Origin: Wuchereria bancrofti
Lineage: Eukaryota > Nematoda > Chromadorea > Rhabditida > Onchocercidae
Length of the DNA stretch: 64,000 nt
Direction of reading: 5' to 3'
Assembly: GCA_005281725.1 (NCBI GenBank)
Contig: SSBO01000005.1
Span: forward strand, 434,001-498,000
Shown here: positions 52,050 to 64,000 of the stretch, in pieces
Layout: every line of letters starts with the position of its first letter
How positions within the stretch are numbered: the first letter of the stretch is position 1
Program-made: the position numbers and the translations under genes
Notes under the pieces: model-generated
What the model was told of the DNA's origin: nothing
Seen by the model: the letters and a program-made list of their open reading frames with translations, nothing else
The model's database searches: none

Positions 52050-53360
52050 ATGGAAGAACTTGGTCAGTTTCAATCCCAGTCTCGAATTCCAACTAAATTT
52101 TGAACTTAAACATACTTATAGCATTTAAAACTCCAGCACTTTTTATATATTCCCGCTTCCATTTTCTCATTGTCATTATTTATTTGTTCGTGTATGAAAT
52201 ATTTCTTCTAAATTTTCCCTGTAAATTCTCGTTCTGAATTTATCTTTCTCAACATATGTTCTAAAAATCCAATGTCGTTTGTCACGCCTATCTTATTGGA
52301 AATACATGACAGCATTTAGTGATTGCTATTCCCGAAAACGATAGATTGCGCAGAGACTTCGCAAGAATTCCAATTTCATCGACAGTAATCATTTCCTGAT
52401 CTTTCCTCAGTTTCTTCATTCCAGTTGATTTTCCCACAACTACACAAAAAGGAAGAAATCCCTCACTTGTTGTGGATGGCTTTATTGACCACTTTCCAAA
52501 GCATCCTGCAATCCTAGCCCACCCTTCTCAACAAGCAGTATCGTCTGCATGGATGAAGGTCATCGCTAACTAATGAGCTAAAATAAAATGAAGCGATGAT
52601 AATAAGGCGTGGGTTTGTTTGGAGAAACCATAGAAACCTGAGATATCAGTACTGCTTATAGCAAGGCTCTATATCCGCGTAGATAATGTTGTAGGCACAT
52701 ATTGTCTTCTTCATTTTCTAACTTTGTTTATTGCAGCTTTGTGATAAGAATCCCTGGATGTATGCGATGTTATCGATATATATATGTATAAATGCAGAAT
52801 ACAAAGATCAAGAAATCAAGTCATCCTCGCATTATAACGGAATTTTCAAAATAAGCGTCGTAATAAACCTTAAATATATATATAAATTACTGACTAAACA
52901 AAATTTACATTAAAAGATTCGAATAATTCTTCTATCTGTTATTCACAAGAAGATATTCGTTCAGATTTCCTGATGCAAGTGACAGTTGTAATTTTCACTC
53001 AAATTGGGTCATTATAATACAAACTTCTACGGCATAAGCGTAGCTCTACACTAGAACACCAAGTTAAATAGAAAGTGAAAGAAAGGATGTAGATATATAG
53101 CAAAAAATATAAACAGATGTTATCTTTTGATCAACAGGTAACATTATTAGATTGCAACCAATTATCTCTGTATTATTATAAGGCATTGCAACCCTTAGGA
53201 CGAGTGGCAGAGAATGGGTAACGCCAGGGTTCTGTTAAATCGAATGCAGTTCCAAGAATTAGAAAACAAAGTTTTTTGGGAATAAAAAAGTTATTAGTTA
53301 CGATTTCTTGATTTACTATTTTACTATTTACTATTAATATAAATGATAGGACTGTCGATA
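52050..53360. other. Convergent intergenic region
   Basis: Sequence between the forward SAXO-like gene and the reverse SSADH gene, holding both 3' ends. No gene seen. Confidence 0.6.
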
Positions 53361-56300
53361 TTAGAATCCGATGCAGATATATTTCCACTGCGAGAATTCA
53401 TCTATACCCTGTGAGCCACCTTCACGACCTAAACCGCTTTCCTTCATTCCACCGAAAGCTGCCTCCGCGCAAGATACTAATCCTAAAACGACTGGATTTT
53501 ATCTGAGTTATAATTTCGAAAAACATGGAATCTCTACATTTATTGGTAACGATAAGCGCGTTTAGCTATATGTACATCCAGTGATGTTATGGAACATTAC
53601 AGAATTTAAGAGTAATTAATCAGCATACCTTCATTGATACCGATAATTCCAACCTGTAAGTTATGGCTAACACGCAGTATCTGAGCATAATCCGTTGTGA
53701 ATATATAACCTTAAAGTTTATATCTGTCAAAAAATCCCAACAAAATATGTCGTTGTGTAAATAAGAGAGAGTATGTCCCTCGATAATTTCCTACCGACGC
53801 ACACCGAGGTAAGATACGAATGATGTCAATAGAATACCTCTTGTTTTGCATCTAAGTGATCCGGAAATATTTCATATCTCTATTACGGTCACTTCTTCAT
53901 CTTTATAATCGAATCAGCAAAGGAAATGGCGGCAAAATATAGTAAGTTCGAAAAACAACAGAAAAGTTGCTGATTCATTTTAGAAAAGATCAATATTTTA
54001 TCTGTAATAAAATTTAAGATATTACTAAACTAACCAGCGAGGCCAGTTCTGCAGCAGTTTGCTAGTGCCAAAACCTCTTCCTCCGTTTCGAACCTGAAAT
54101 GCAGATGTTATTCTGGGCATTATTCTTACTGATTTTGGATGCAAGCAATTAACTGGCCTAGCTGGTTAATAAACCAACATTTAAACTCGGTAAGGAGTGT
54201 AAAGTATCGAAAGAAATGCAATTTGCATTTTCAAAAATTGACTAACTTTTGGATAGCGAGAACGGGACCAAATATTTCAGTGTGGACAATATCCATATCA
54301 TTGGTTACGTTAATCAGCAACGTTGGATTGAAACAGGTTGTTTGAGGAATACGTTTACCACCCAATACTACATGTGCTCCCTTTTGAGTTGCATCCGATA
54401 GCAGCTTTTCAACCTTTAACTTTCAATAACAGTTAGTTAAGTCGAGAAGAAAGTTTTTCATTCAACTTAGTTTTCGTATGCTTCTACAAAACCGCCTTAT
54501 TATGACCAAGTATGAGACTCATTAAAAACTATGTAAATTACTCCTTACTGCTAACGAATGTCACTTTGTTGGCTTTACAAATCTTTAAAACGTTTTTTTT
54601 TTTTTTTAACAGCAAGTTTTATTATCATTACGCAAATCAATCACTTCATAAAATTACTTTTTTAATAGCTCTTTCATTTATAAGGGGTCCTTGGGTAACA
54701 TTTGGTTGCATACCATCTCCTGTAACCAATTTCGCCATTGCATGCTTAACTTCTTCAACAAAAGAATCATAAATCGAAGAATGAACATAAAAACGATTTG
54801 GAGATATACATGTCTGTCCTGAACCTCGGAATTTCGATGCTATCGCTCCCTGAAAGTTTGAATTTTGAAATCTGCTTATATTTACATCGTTCATGTTTTT
54901 GTCAGCAAAATTATGTTGCATGATTAGTGCAGTTTCTATTATACAAGCAAAAATGATCTCATCCTGCTTTTTTCAAACATAAAAATAAGTATTTTGTGTT
55001 TGTAAAAATATACGCAACAAAAAAAAAAGAAAAAATAATTATTGCACTGAGCAGTGGATGAGCCGTGAAAATTAACCCGAACTGCCTTCTTTCGCCTTTA
55101 GTTTTTATGTTTGAAAAAAGAAATTTGCCTTCTTTAGGAATAGCCTTATTTAAATTCAGTATGTGAAAACTTCCCGTTAATTTTAAATGAATAAAAGCAA
55201 ACCTGAATTGCTGTCGAGAGATGAGCCGAAGGAAACACAATAAACGGTGCGTTACCACCTAGTTCAAGACATACTCGTTTCACCGTGCAAGCTGACTGTG
55301 AAAGCAAAAGCTGCAAATGGATAGAGCTGAATGAACACTGATTATGATAAGGATAAGGAACTATAACCAGAAAGTTTTAACAAGCATTTATGAGCCGTGA
55401 TAACAAGTTGTGATACGCTCAAACCACTTTGGTGCAAGTTTCAATCAAATAAATGATTAATATGCGATAATCTGAATGAGAAAATATTTACATAAAACGA
55501 TTTAAAGTATCAAAAGAAGGAAAAAGTTGGCTCACCTTTCCTACTTCAGTGCTGCCTGTAAATGAAATTGCGTTGATGTCGGTTGATTCACATAAAAACT
55601 TCGCTATTCGTACCGTATTCTTCAAATCAGCTGGGACAACATTGAAAACACCGTCTGGAAGACCAGCTTCCTTAGCTGTCTGAAACCTACAATATGTTGG
55701 GTGTTATTTCAACTTTAAAGTTCATTATTAATTGAGCAAAAAAGGATAGACGGAACTTATAAACCTATCGAAAATATCACCTTCATCATATGACTTCATC
55801 AGTCGTAATCACTGCATATGATAAACCACTATCATTCTCTTTGATCATTGCTTATTTCTAATTTTATCAATGCGGAACGAATACTAGAGATGAAAAACTA
55901 GAAGGAAAATAAAATAACCTGTGCAAGAGCTAGGGCTGAAAGTGGTGTATCTTCGGCAGGTTTCACAACTACTGTGCAACCAGTCGCTAGTGCTGCTGCA
56001 GCTTTTCGAGTAATCATTGCCGATGGGAAGTTCCACTACAGGAAATGATTAAGATGAGAAAAATCTATGTGATCAGGATGACTTTTTCTAATTAGATAAT
56101 TTAATCGCTCCAATCAGGACTTTATTGGGAAGTCGTAATCTAAAAAACTGAATAAAATGTTTACAGGTGTAATAATTCCAACGATGCCAATCGGTTCACG
56201 AGTGTGAAAATGTACTCGATGTATAGACATAGGCTTTACAATCTGCCCATATACTCGTCGGGCTTCCTCGGCAAACCACTTTAAAAACGATGCTGAATAA

Positions 56301-57255
56301 ACAATTTCACCGCGAGCTTCTTCTAGTGGTTTACCCTGAAAGGTACCAAATCAATCCATTTTCTTAGTCAATCAGGAAAGAATAATTTTTAAAGAAAAGT
56401 GGAATATATATAGCAATGAAAAAATGAAAGAACTGAAAAATGTAAAAGATCAAAAGAAAATGAAACAATGAAGTAACATAGGAATCAACAAATATACTTC
56501 TTCAAGGGTAATAAGTTCGGCTAACTCATTCTGCTTTTCCAACATTTTGCGGTGCCAGTTGTCTAGTATTGCACCACGTTCTTTAGCGGTTGTAGACGAT
56601 GACCATGCGCTGTAGGCTTCCCGTGCTGCTTTTACAGACTTCAATTTTCAAATCTTAGATTTTAAGCACTAGATTCATTATATTATTAAAAGTCTCCATC
56701 ACTAAATTTGTTTTACATTTGATGAATGTTTATTCAATCTGTGTATGACTTACTTTTTCTGCATCGATTGCATCACAATTGGTACACCTACATATGAGCT
56801 CATTATTGTACGGATTTATTACTTGAAAAGTGGAGTTTGATAATGCGTTAATCCATTGTCCTACAAATAAGCCATCAATCATTTAGCGGAATATTTCTAC
56901 TTCATCCGACTAAAAACTAACAATCCAACTTGATGCTCTTATTCCAACTTGATATTTCTAATACATTTTTTGATGTTTGTTAATAATTACAGAATAGTTC
57001 GGACTGATTGAAGAACTCTTGTAAGAAAAATATTTTTATTCCATTTTTCTCTCTGATTTTTCAACTTTTTTTTTTTGCAACGATATACTTCACTTTTGTG
57101 TATCAGTCGTAACTTCATGCACTGAATTGTGGAAAGACAATACCGTTAATAAAGGCCTTTGCACCTTCAGGTAGAAGCGATGTCCGGTAGTATTGTACGC
57201 CAAGAAATGAATGTGTTATACATCGACTAAACAAATGCGTCGTCCTCCCATTCAT
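53361..57255 (-). CDS. ALDH5A1: Succinate-semialdehyde dehydrogenase, mitochondrial
   Basis: Oxidises succinate semialdehyde to succinate with NAD(P)+, the last step of GABA degradation into the TCA cycle. Twelve exons (57255-57144, 56860-56754, 56638-56498, 56335-56165, 56035-55919, 55679-55536, 55310-55203, 54849-54658, 54413-54247, 54093-54035, 53709-53629, 53482-53361) close in phase to 506 residues, the usual family length. The N-terminus is basic and Ser/Thr-rich without acidic residues ([19 protein letters not shown]), a likely mitochondrial presequence. Seen are cofactor Lys202 ([10 protein letters not shown]), FTGSTEVGK, general base Glu280 ([12 protein letters not shown]), nucleophile Cys314 ([12 protein letters not shown]), HTEIFGPV and the SSADH-type end [20 protein letters not shown]. 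The residue two after the nucleophile is Ser316; mammalian SSADH has Cys there. By function it corresponds to C. elegans alh-7. Confidence 0.94.
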
Positions 57256-58854
57256 TCCACTAAACAGTTATCACCAACTATTAAAATGAAAGAGATTTCC
57301 AGGGATTCCCACGAAGATTACAACTACCACAGACATGATATTATTATGTAATTATCATCAACACTGTCATGTCCGCAATTATCAGTAATATCACAATTAT
57401 TGCATTCGATACAATCATACCATTATCCGTTTTTACCTGTTGTTTTTTAAGGAGAGACAAACAATGGAGAAACCTGTTTTTTAAGGAGAGACAAACAATG
57501 GAGAAAGAAAATTCCGTTTAACGATCTGTACCAGATACGCTTTCATTTAAGGAATTTGATGGACTTGACTTGGTTAGAAATTGCAAACCGTCGTTTAAAT
57601 CAATTAATTAATTAAAAGATTAATAACATTATAGTTACACATGACAGCTGCTATTAAGGAAGAATGGGAGAAGCTTTGTCACCTTTCATCACAGTGCATG
57701 GTTTTAGCTCATAGATCACTGAGAACTAATAATAATATCGGTACATAGGTATTCCACGTCATTAATCTCGAACATTCCTTTATCTCAACGTGTTTCATTC
57801 TCGAAATGAGTTGAGCAGGTAAAGAGACTACCTCGATAATATCAAATGTCCTTATCACTGGACTGAGCCACTGTGATTCACAGCAGAGAAATTGCTTGCA
57901 CTGTAGAATGACAGAGGTCAAGTGGGATTACCATGCATATTTCGCTGCAGGTCGACACTGCACTAAAGAACCGATAGATAAACGACCACGGGATTCAAGA
58001 AACGGTCTGATCCTGTCATATCGAACATTCTAGGTGGAGCATTCTAGGATGGCAGACGTGGCTTATTTAATAGGTTATGGTGCAATAGCAAACAATGACA
58101 CTAATTAATGACTCGTGACCCGACGTGACTCATATGAAAACACGAACAACGGAATGAATTATTTGTTAGAATTTTTGGCTGCAGCACTCCAAATAGAAAG
58201 AAAAATGAGCGGGAATTTGTTCACTGGGCGGGAGCAAAGGTGTGGGTTTGGCGTAATCGCGAGATTCCCGTCACGTGATTTGAGTTTACGGGTAGGGTTT
58301 TTGTGTTGTGACGGACATCTCTTGTTGATATGTAGCATAGGAAGTAAGCCACTCGAAACAGCTCTCAGTGTCAATTGTTTGTTTTCATCATTGCTTAATT
58401 GATCAAATTCAAATACTTCACAGTATTCAGAAGTATTCCTTACTACTAAGTCATTTTCGAAGCACTGATTAAACAGATAACAGGATGTAGTCTGGAATGC
58501 ATCCCTTGCTTACCGAATGTATTGATAAGTTATAACTGTTATCGAGACACGTACCACTATCGTTCTGTCCCTCATAGCATTCATTTCTAATCTTTATCAT
58601 TTCTTCCCTCAACGAAAATGTATAGCTGTTGCAAACAAATTATTCTCATTGGTCAACAAAATATACTAGCCTGTTGTTCAACTCGTTCTGCTCAAAATGA
58701 ATCTGTTCTTTTCCTTGGTTTATATTCTTTTTCATGCCATTCACTGCAATATTATATCAAAGTTGTGTCCAATTATTTCATTATTTTGATAGCTTCAGGC
58801 TTCATCAATGGAATGTTATTCAAATCAAATAATTAGTTCTTTCAGTGCAAAACG
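57256..58854. other. Divergent intergenic region (SSADH / POLE4 promoters)
   Basis: 1.6 kb between two divergent start codons, so it must contain both promoters. A TTTCAG 14-19 bp before the POLE4 ATG could be a trans-splice acceptor. GC-richer than average near 58100-58330. No gene seen. Confidence 0.5.
57440..57507. repeat. 34-bp direct duplication
   Basis: TTTTTTAAGGAGAGACAAAC and the following bases occur twice in a row, period 34. Confidence 0.9.
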
Positions 58855-59861
58855 ATGGAAGATTTCGCTAATTCAGCAACTCATACTCTGCGAACGCAAC
58901 TACCTGTTACACGTGTCAGGAAAATATTTAGACTCGATTCGAACTGTACGAATATTTCAGCTGAGGCCGTGCACCTTTTGACCCTTGCAGCGGTGTGCTT
59001 TTTTTTTTGAAAACGAAATCAAGGACTTCTCATTTTAACGTTTGAAGTAATGACACCATTTCCTTTTTTTAACGTTTGAAGTAATGACGCCATTTCCCTT
59101 TTTGATAAATTTCACTTATGTTTTCCCAAAAATTTCAGGAACGTTTCATTGGTTTGCTGGCTAAAGTAGCATATGGACAGGCAGTTTTTGACAAGCGAAA
59201 AACTCTTCAACTAAAAGATCTTGGTAATACTTTGTTACATTTATTAGTTTTTGCATTTTTCTGATTTTTAATAGCACTTGGAAAGGTTTTGTGGGCTACC
59301 CTAGAAGTTAAATGAATGAGATTCAAAGAGAATAGGGGTTTAATTTGGTCATTTTGGAGCAAGACTTTCTTTTCAGAATTTTGTGTGAAGAATTACGAAC
59401 CGTTTAGTTTTCTGGATGGCACATTGGATGGATGGCCGGAAATTAGCGGAGGAAAACGTGGCTTTGGCAATGGATCAAGCGTTGCTGTGACTACAGGAAT
59501 ATCAGAGAGATTTTTTCCTCTTAATTTAGATGAAAAACAAGAAGACTTGAATGTTGATATTAGTGGCCCAAATGAGATATTTGGTTTCGATGAGTCGTTA
59601 GAAGGAAACGAGCCTCTACTGGATGACCAGATTGCTGAAAAGCTAGATAACGTTGTACCTGCCGAGAAAACAAAAATGGTTGATGATGTTATTTCAGAAA
59701 TCCAAAGCCCTAAGCAAGAAGTTTTTGGCCACTACGGTTATTATCTCCCGATGAATTCAACTGTTGCTACGCTAACTCAAACTGCTGATATTGAAGTAGG
59801 GGTTGATATGAGGCGTAGTAAACAGAAAGAAGAGGAAATGGAAATTGATACATCTGCATAG
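58855..59861 (+). CDS. POLE4: POLE4/CHRAC-type histone-fold protein
   Basis: POLE4 pairs with POLE3 as a histone-fold dimer in DNA polymerase epsilon, aiding replication and chromatin handling. Three exons (58855-58992, 59139-59223, 59377-59861) join in phase to 235 residues. Residues about 16-92 form an NF-YC-like histone fold: LPVTRVRKIFRLD, AEAVHLLTLAAERFIGLLAK, KRKTLQLKDL, FCVKNYEPFSFLDGTLD. The conserved RKTLQ-x-KDL and EPFSFLDG point to POLE4 rather than NF-YC. The remaining ~140 residues are an acidic, probably disordered tail (DEKQEDLNVD, KEEEMEIDTSA), making it about twice the length of vertebrate POLE4. CHRAC1 is the main alternative. It is convergent with HSDL2; 665 bp separate the stops. 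Confidence 0.82.
59037..59103. repeat. 34-bp direct duplication in POLE4 intron 1
   Basis: AACGTTTGAAGTAATGACRC and the following bases occur twice with period 34, filling much of the 146-bp intron. Confidence 0.9.
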
Positions 59862-60526
59862 TATGATTTGCTGAATAGGACTGGATTTGAACTGGCAACC
59901 GATACTGTCGAAGTCCCGTCGACGAATATTTAACCTTATAATAATTAAGTAGATATTACAGGTTATATCATGTATTATTAGTCAGTGAGCAGAATCATCC
60001 AAAAAGGCATCAAATATTAATTTATCTTACACAGAAAAAAAAAGTGGTATACCTTACTACGGCACTAGGATATCTTTTTCTTCGGGATATTTCTCAACTT
60101 TCACTGCAAATGTATCACTAAACAGTTGACTACTGCTTTGTATTTTATACTGATTTGGCTTCTTTAGCAGGTAACTACAGCCTTTCCTAATATGCAATTT
60201 CTCGAAACTTTATATGTGCTCATTATATGTTTTGCTTAGAACAGTTTTAGTTTTTATTAGATGTCCGTTAGGCTACAGGTTAACAATGGACATCTGGCTT
60301 CTTTCGCTCTACATATGCACAAACCTGCTAGTAGCATCATCGTTTTCTCTTCAGTTCAAACGTTTTTTCATGTTTTGTTCTCCCTACCTGTTCATTTGAT
60401 TACTTGAACTTTCCTAATTGACTTGAAATTGCATTATCACGGACAATTTGAAGTAGTTTTTATGATTTTCTTGAATCTTTCACACAAATATTTCAAATTG
60501 TTTTATTGGAATGTTGCACTTAGACT
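59862..60526. other. Convergent intergenic region
   Basis: Shared 3' flank of POLE4 and HSDL2. If HSDL2 has one more exon (its stop overlaps a GTAAGT), that exon would lie here; I could not identify it. Confidence 0.5.
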
Positions 60527-63449
60527 TTACTTACTTAATGGTTTAAAAAGTTGTGAAAATAACAAAGCTTTTTCCATGCTGCCTTCAATTTTCAATTTTC
60601 CAGATGCGACTGCCACTGTCGATGGCATTTCGCCACTGAATAGTTTGCACAACGTTTGTAGATCTATTATGAAATGCACATCCACATGTTGGGTATTATT
60701 TAATAACTTATGAACACCACCTTGTCCATTCTTTAGATTGAAATATATGGTATGAATTTTTGAACCTAGAAATGAAAACAATAATTTTCGGAAAATGAAT
60801 GATAATTCCTGAAAAAAAATGGTGACTGAATAAACAACATGGAAACAAAGTCAGATTAACTGAACCCTTCTGATTTATCAGCTATTATATTAAACCCAAT
60901 TTGAAAAGTACTCGTCGCTGATAATATATCAGAGGCATTTCACAGCTTTTGAAATCAAGATAAAAAGGATAGTGGTGAACTTCACTGAAGCTAGCAAGGT
61001 GAGAAGTAGGGTACACATTTTTAAAGCGCCATGTAGAAAAGATAGGATCGATAACTTTGGACCGCTCACCTTCTATCACATCACATTGGTAGATAGCTTG
61101 GATTTTCTGTACTATGTTCGGAGTGATGCGTTGTTTAGCTTCATCTATCAACACATCCAAAGACAAAATTGAAGTAGTTGTTGCAAAATTTGCTGTTTCA
61201 GCAACATCAGAAAGAAAGAAGTCTTCTAATAATGTCGCTCCTAGATATAGTGATTTCCAAGATTCGAGATCATTTTGGAAATTAAAGTGGAGAATTTTCT
61301 TTACAGTATTGTAACGAAAATTTAGGTCCAGGTGAAGAATATGTGGTCGAAACGTATCGACCAATTAATTAAGATATTCATTAGACTAATTGTTTGTGTT
61401 TTGCCGTACGCAGTGTATAAAATTACATAAAATTACCTGGATTAATGGAATATTGATCAAAATCCTTCATTCCTTCTTCCCGTAAAATCTCTTCGTCGAT
61501 AACAAAATTTCCGGTGTAATTAGCGCTATCACGAGAAAGTAACGCATATGCAGCATCTGCCACAATTGTTGGCTTACGACAATTCTGTAAAATTGGCTAA
61601 TGTAGCTGATATCAAAATATATGAATAAGATTTACGTTATTACTTCCGAGAAAATTCACGAGGAAATTGTATTCTCAAGGAAAATCTCGATCTCTTCGCC
61701 CAAACTTCTATGAGAACGACTTCATTTCTGCCCATAATTAACAACAAATGTTGAAAATGTCCAAATCCTATTAATGAATGTTTCCTTGTTATTATTTCTA
61801 TTTTTTACTTTTTAATGCTTCTTCTTGCCCCACTGATTTACTTGCATTTTAAACAGAATAAAGAAATTTTTCACAAAGAAGAAGTAAGGAGGAACATTTT
61901 GGACAGCTCCAGTTGAAATCATTTCCATCGCAGCAGTCCAAATTGCTGTCCTTGGCCACAACGCATTCACAGCAATACTGAAAGGTCGCAGCTCTTCGTG
62001 CATTCCCAACACACACATTGACATGCCATACTTGGCCATCGTATATGCTAAATGCAAATTGTATAAATCAGTCACTGATGACAACGATAACTGTCCTTCT
62101 CTTCTTATCTTCGTTCTGCTCTTTGCTTCATTTCCCTAATGTTATTAATATCAGTAAGCAGATTTCAACGCTTACCCACGTGATTAGTAAACCACTGTTT
62201 GGCCATATTTAGTGGTGGACTGATATTCAAAATGTGAGGATTTTTGCCATTTTTCAAAAATGGGATGCATTTTTGGGACCTGTAAAGGCAACATTATTGA
62301 ATAAGGATGTGAATTCCAATTCTTTTACATTACGAACATTTTTTGAATGAGCAATTTCATTAAACTGATTTCTTCGAATTGTATCGCACAGTACAACGAC
62401 ATGTTGCTAGGCTGTGCACTTACATCAGGAAAGTTCCACGTGTATTGATCTGATGCATCAAATCAAATTTTTTCATTGTTGTTTGTAATGTTCCGGTAAG
62501 TGATATAGCACTAGCATTATTAATTAGAATATCGATTCCACCGAATTTTTCGACAGTTTCGGAGACTGCTTTTGTTACTGATTGCTCATCACGTACGTCA
62601 ACTACACATGCCAATCCTTTGCCACCTACCTACAGTCAAAGTTACATTATCAAAACAAGTTGAACAAAAAAATTGTGTGAATGTAGGGAAGAAAGGTAAG
62701 CAACCGTAATTTATGAAGATCGGAGTCTAAGAACTTCAAATAACTGAACATGCATGAGAAGGAACGTCAGTCAGGTTAGAACTGCAGTCAGAAGCTCGTG
62801 CTGCAGTTAGCCTCAACTTCACGACTGTTTTTGTGGTACAAAAAAACAAATAACCTTTTCAATGTCTTCAACAGCTGAATAGATTGTTCCTGGTAGTTTG
62901 GGATGTGGATGGGCAGTTTTTGCAGCCACAACAATATTAGCACCATCTTTTGCTAACTTCAGGGCAATTTCCTTACCAATGCCGCGGGAAGCACCCGTAA
63001 TGATCACTGTCCGTCCTGCAAACTTCCTGGAAATTGCATATTTCGTATTTAGTTCCAATAGTTTCACATTTCTATTTTGCTATGTAAAATTTCTAACTGT
63101 GGTTTCTGCGTTACGGAGCAGACTGACTCACTTTTTAGGGAAAGAACCGTTATAATCCGTTAGCTTTAGCAATTTTTCAAATCCGTTAGCAATCCGTATT
63201 TACCGAAATGATTTCTTGAAATTTAATTGGTAACTGAATTACTCAGATAGAAAAAAAGACGTATTATAAGAATATGAGATGAATACTGGTCAAGTTTCGG
63301 CACCAGAAGCAGTTCATTGTCTTTCAGTTCCCGAGTAAAAAAAAAAAAGAAAACGTTTATAAAAGTGTAATTGTAGCAAAAGTTAGTATATTTTAATAAT
63401 TGGATCAACCTGAAAAAGGAAGAAAACAAACAAACCCAGTTGTAATCAT
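60527..63449 (-). CDS. HSDL2: HSDL2-type SDR + SCP2 protein
   Basis: Hydroxysteroid dehydrogenase-like 2 is a peroxisomal/mitochondrial short-chain dehydrogenase fused to a sterol-carrier domain, linked to lipid metabolism; its substrate is unsettled. Eight exons (63449-63436, 63026-62855, 62629-62424, 62279-62176, 62047-61905, 61584-61437, 61192-61070, 60765-60527) close in phase to 382 residues. The first exon is only 14 bp (MITTG). The SDR part shows TGASRGIG (15-22), [36 protein letters not shown] with Ser151, and Tyr167-x3-Lys171 (YTMAKYGMS), then NALWPRTAI and [14 protein letters not shown]. The SCP2 domain (about 265-382) holds [33 protein letters not shown] and [10 protein letters not shown]. 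The chain ends FKPLSK. The exon 5 donor (GTCCAA) is weak but in phase. It corresponds to C. elegans dhs-6. Confidence 0.92.
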
Positions 63450-64000
63450 TGTTTTCTAGCCTCAGGAGAAGCGGTCTTGACCACCTCTCACCTCCAATTA
63501 ATCCTGAAAATTCTATAGATTTGAGGACGGAACCGCTTTACCAGCGAATAGACCTTCATCAATAAGGAAATCAAATCAAAAGAGTAATGAAAATAGGAGG
63601 AAGCAGAGTTGCATCGAAGTAATGGCGCATTTTGGGATCAGATAATTGCGGAAATGTCATAATAATTTCATTCTTCTTCATTATTCTTCACAAATGAAAG
63701 TTTTGGACGGATAAAAGGAACTTTCCTCTCATTCATTCAGCGTTTTGATGCAATTCTCATTGAAAATAATGTTTTCATTGACAACGAACTAAAATGCTAC
63801 TACTTATCACTTTCATGACTAAAACTTCTGTCCATCCATACATCAAAAAGATTTCAAGTCAACCAATCATTTGAAATGTTTACAACACATGATTTAAAAG
63901 TGAACTGTAGATGCATTTTTCTGCATCAAGCTGACATGATAAGCCTTATCATTGTAGAAAGCGATCTGAAATGAGACAGCTTCTTTAGTTGATTAGCTGA
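63450..64000. other. HSDL2 5' flank
   Basis: Upstream of the HSDL2 ATG. CTAG six bases before it could be a splice or trans-splice acceptor. No other gene seen to the window end. Confidence 0.5.

Noticed and set aside
1..64000. tRNA, rRNA or spliced-leader RNA genes
   Set aside because: No B-box-like GGTTCGAATCC strings in a cloverleaf context, and no rRNA or SL core sequences, were found on either strand by eye.
1..64000. Transposable elements or integrated viral genes
   Set aside because: No transposase, integrase, reverse transcriptase or capsid-like motifs seen. Old, heavily decayed copies could be missed without a search.

Overview
The window is AT-rich nuclear DNA from a nematode, most likely a clade III/filarial-type parasite. 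That placement is inferred from gene content and style: a nematode CUT-1 cuticlin, many short exons split by introns of about 70 bp to 1 kb, acceptors of the form TTTTCAG, and first ATGs shortly after AG sites that could take a spliced leader. There are no bacterial-type operons, rRNA, tRNA, CRISPR or recognisable transposon genes. I built gene models by joining exons whose reading phases agree. In most models every junction closes in phase, so the base calls look reliable.

Left third (1-19 kb). A decayed nucleoporin Nup62-like copy lies at 0.46-2.2 kb. Gene-free AT-rich DNA follows, with an old ~1.16 kb tandem repeat at 4.25-6.4 kb. A reverse-strand secreted protein made of seven four-cysteine modules is at 7.1-9.1 kb. 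The next ~10 kb are poor in genes: one weak peptide-gene candidate, one patch of coding-like debris, and several short tandem repeats.

Middle (19-42 kb). This part holds a textbook cut-1 with a TATA box (19.06-21.15 kb), an unrecognised ~430-residue secreted protein (22.2-25.7 kb), and a convergent pair of small unknown genes (26.98-27.63 kb forward, 27.93-28.92 kb reverse). At 33.8-39.2 kb a forward gene encodes a signal peptide, an N-terminal-histidine copper-protein-like domain, two EGF repeats, a DOMON domain and a hydrophobic tail. It is the most interesting protein architecture here: a copper-oxidase-like fold and a possible electron-carrier domain on one surface-anchored chain.

Right third (42.9-64 kb). 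A long forward gene (42.9-52.05 kb) encodes a SAXO/MAP6-like microtubule-associated repeat protein. Seven of its exons, plus one half exon, sit in a near-perfect 283-bp exon+intron tandem array (47.03-49.21 kb), a gene caught in recent internal amplification. Then come a mitochondrial succinate-semialdehyde dehydrogenase (reverse), a POLE4-like histone-fold protein (forward) and an HSDL2 orthologue joining an SDR to an SCP2 domain (reverse). SSADH and POLE4 are divergent; POLE4 and HSDL2 are convergent.

The genes do not form one pathway. Two concern the cuticle or extracellular matrix (CUT-1 and, by inference, the DOMON protein), two are mitochondrial/peroxisomal housekeeping enzymes, one is nuclear and one is cytoskeletal. 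Family names rest on motif recognition by eye, without database searches.
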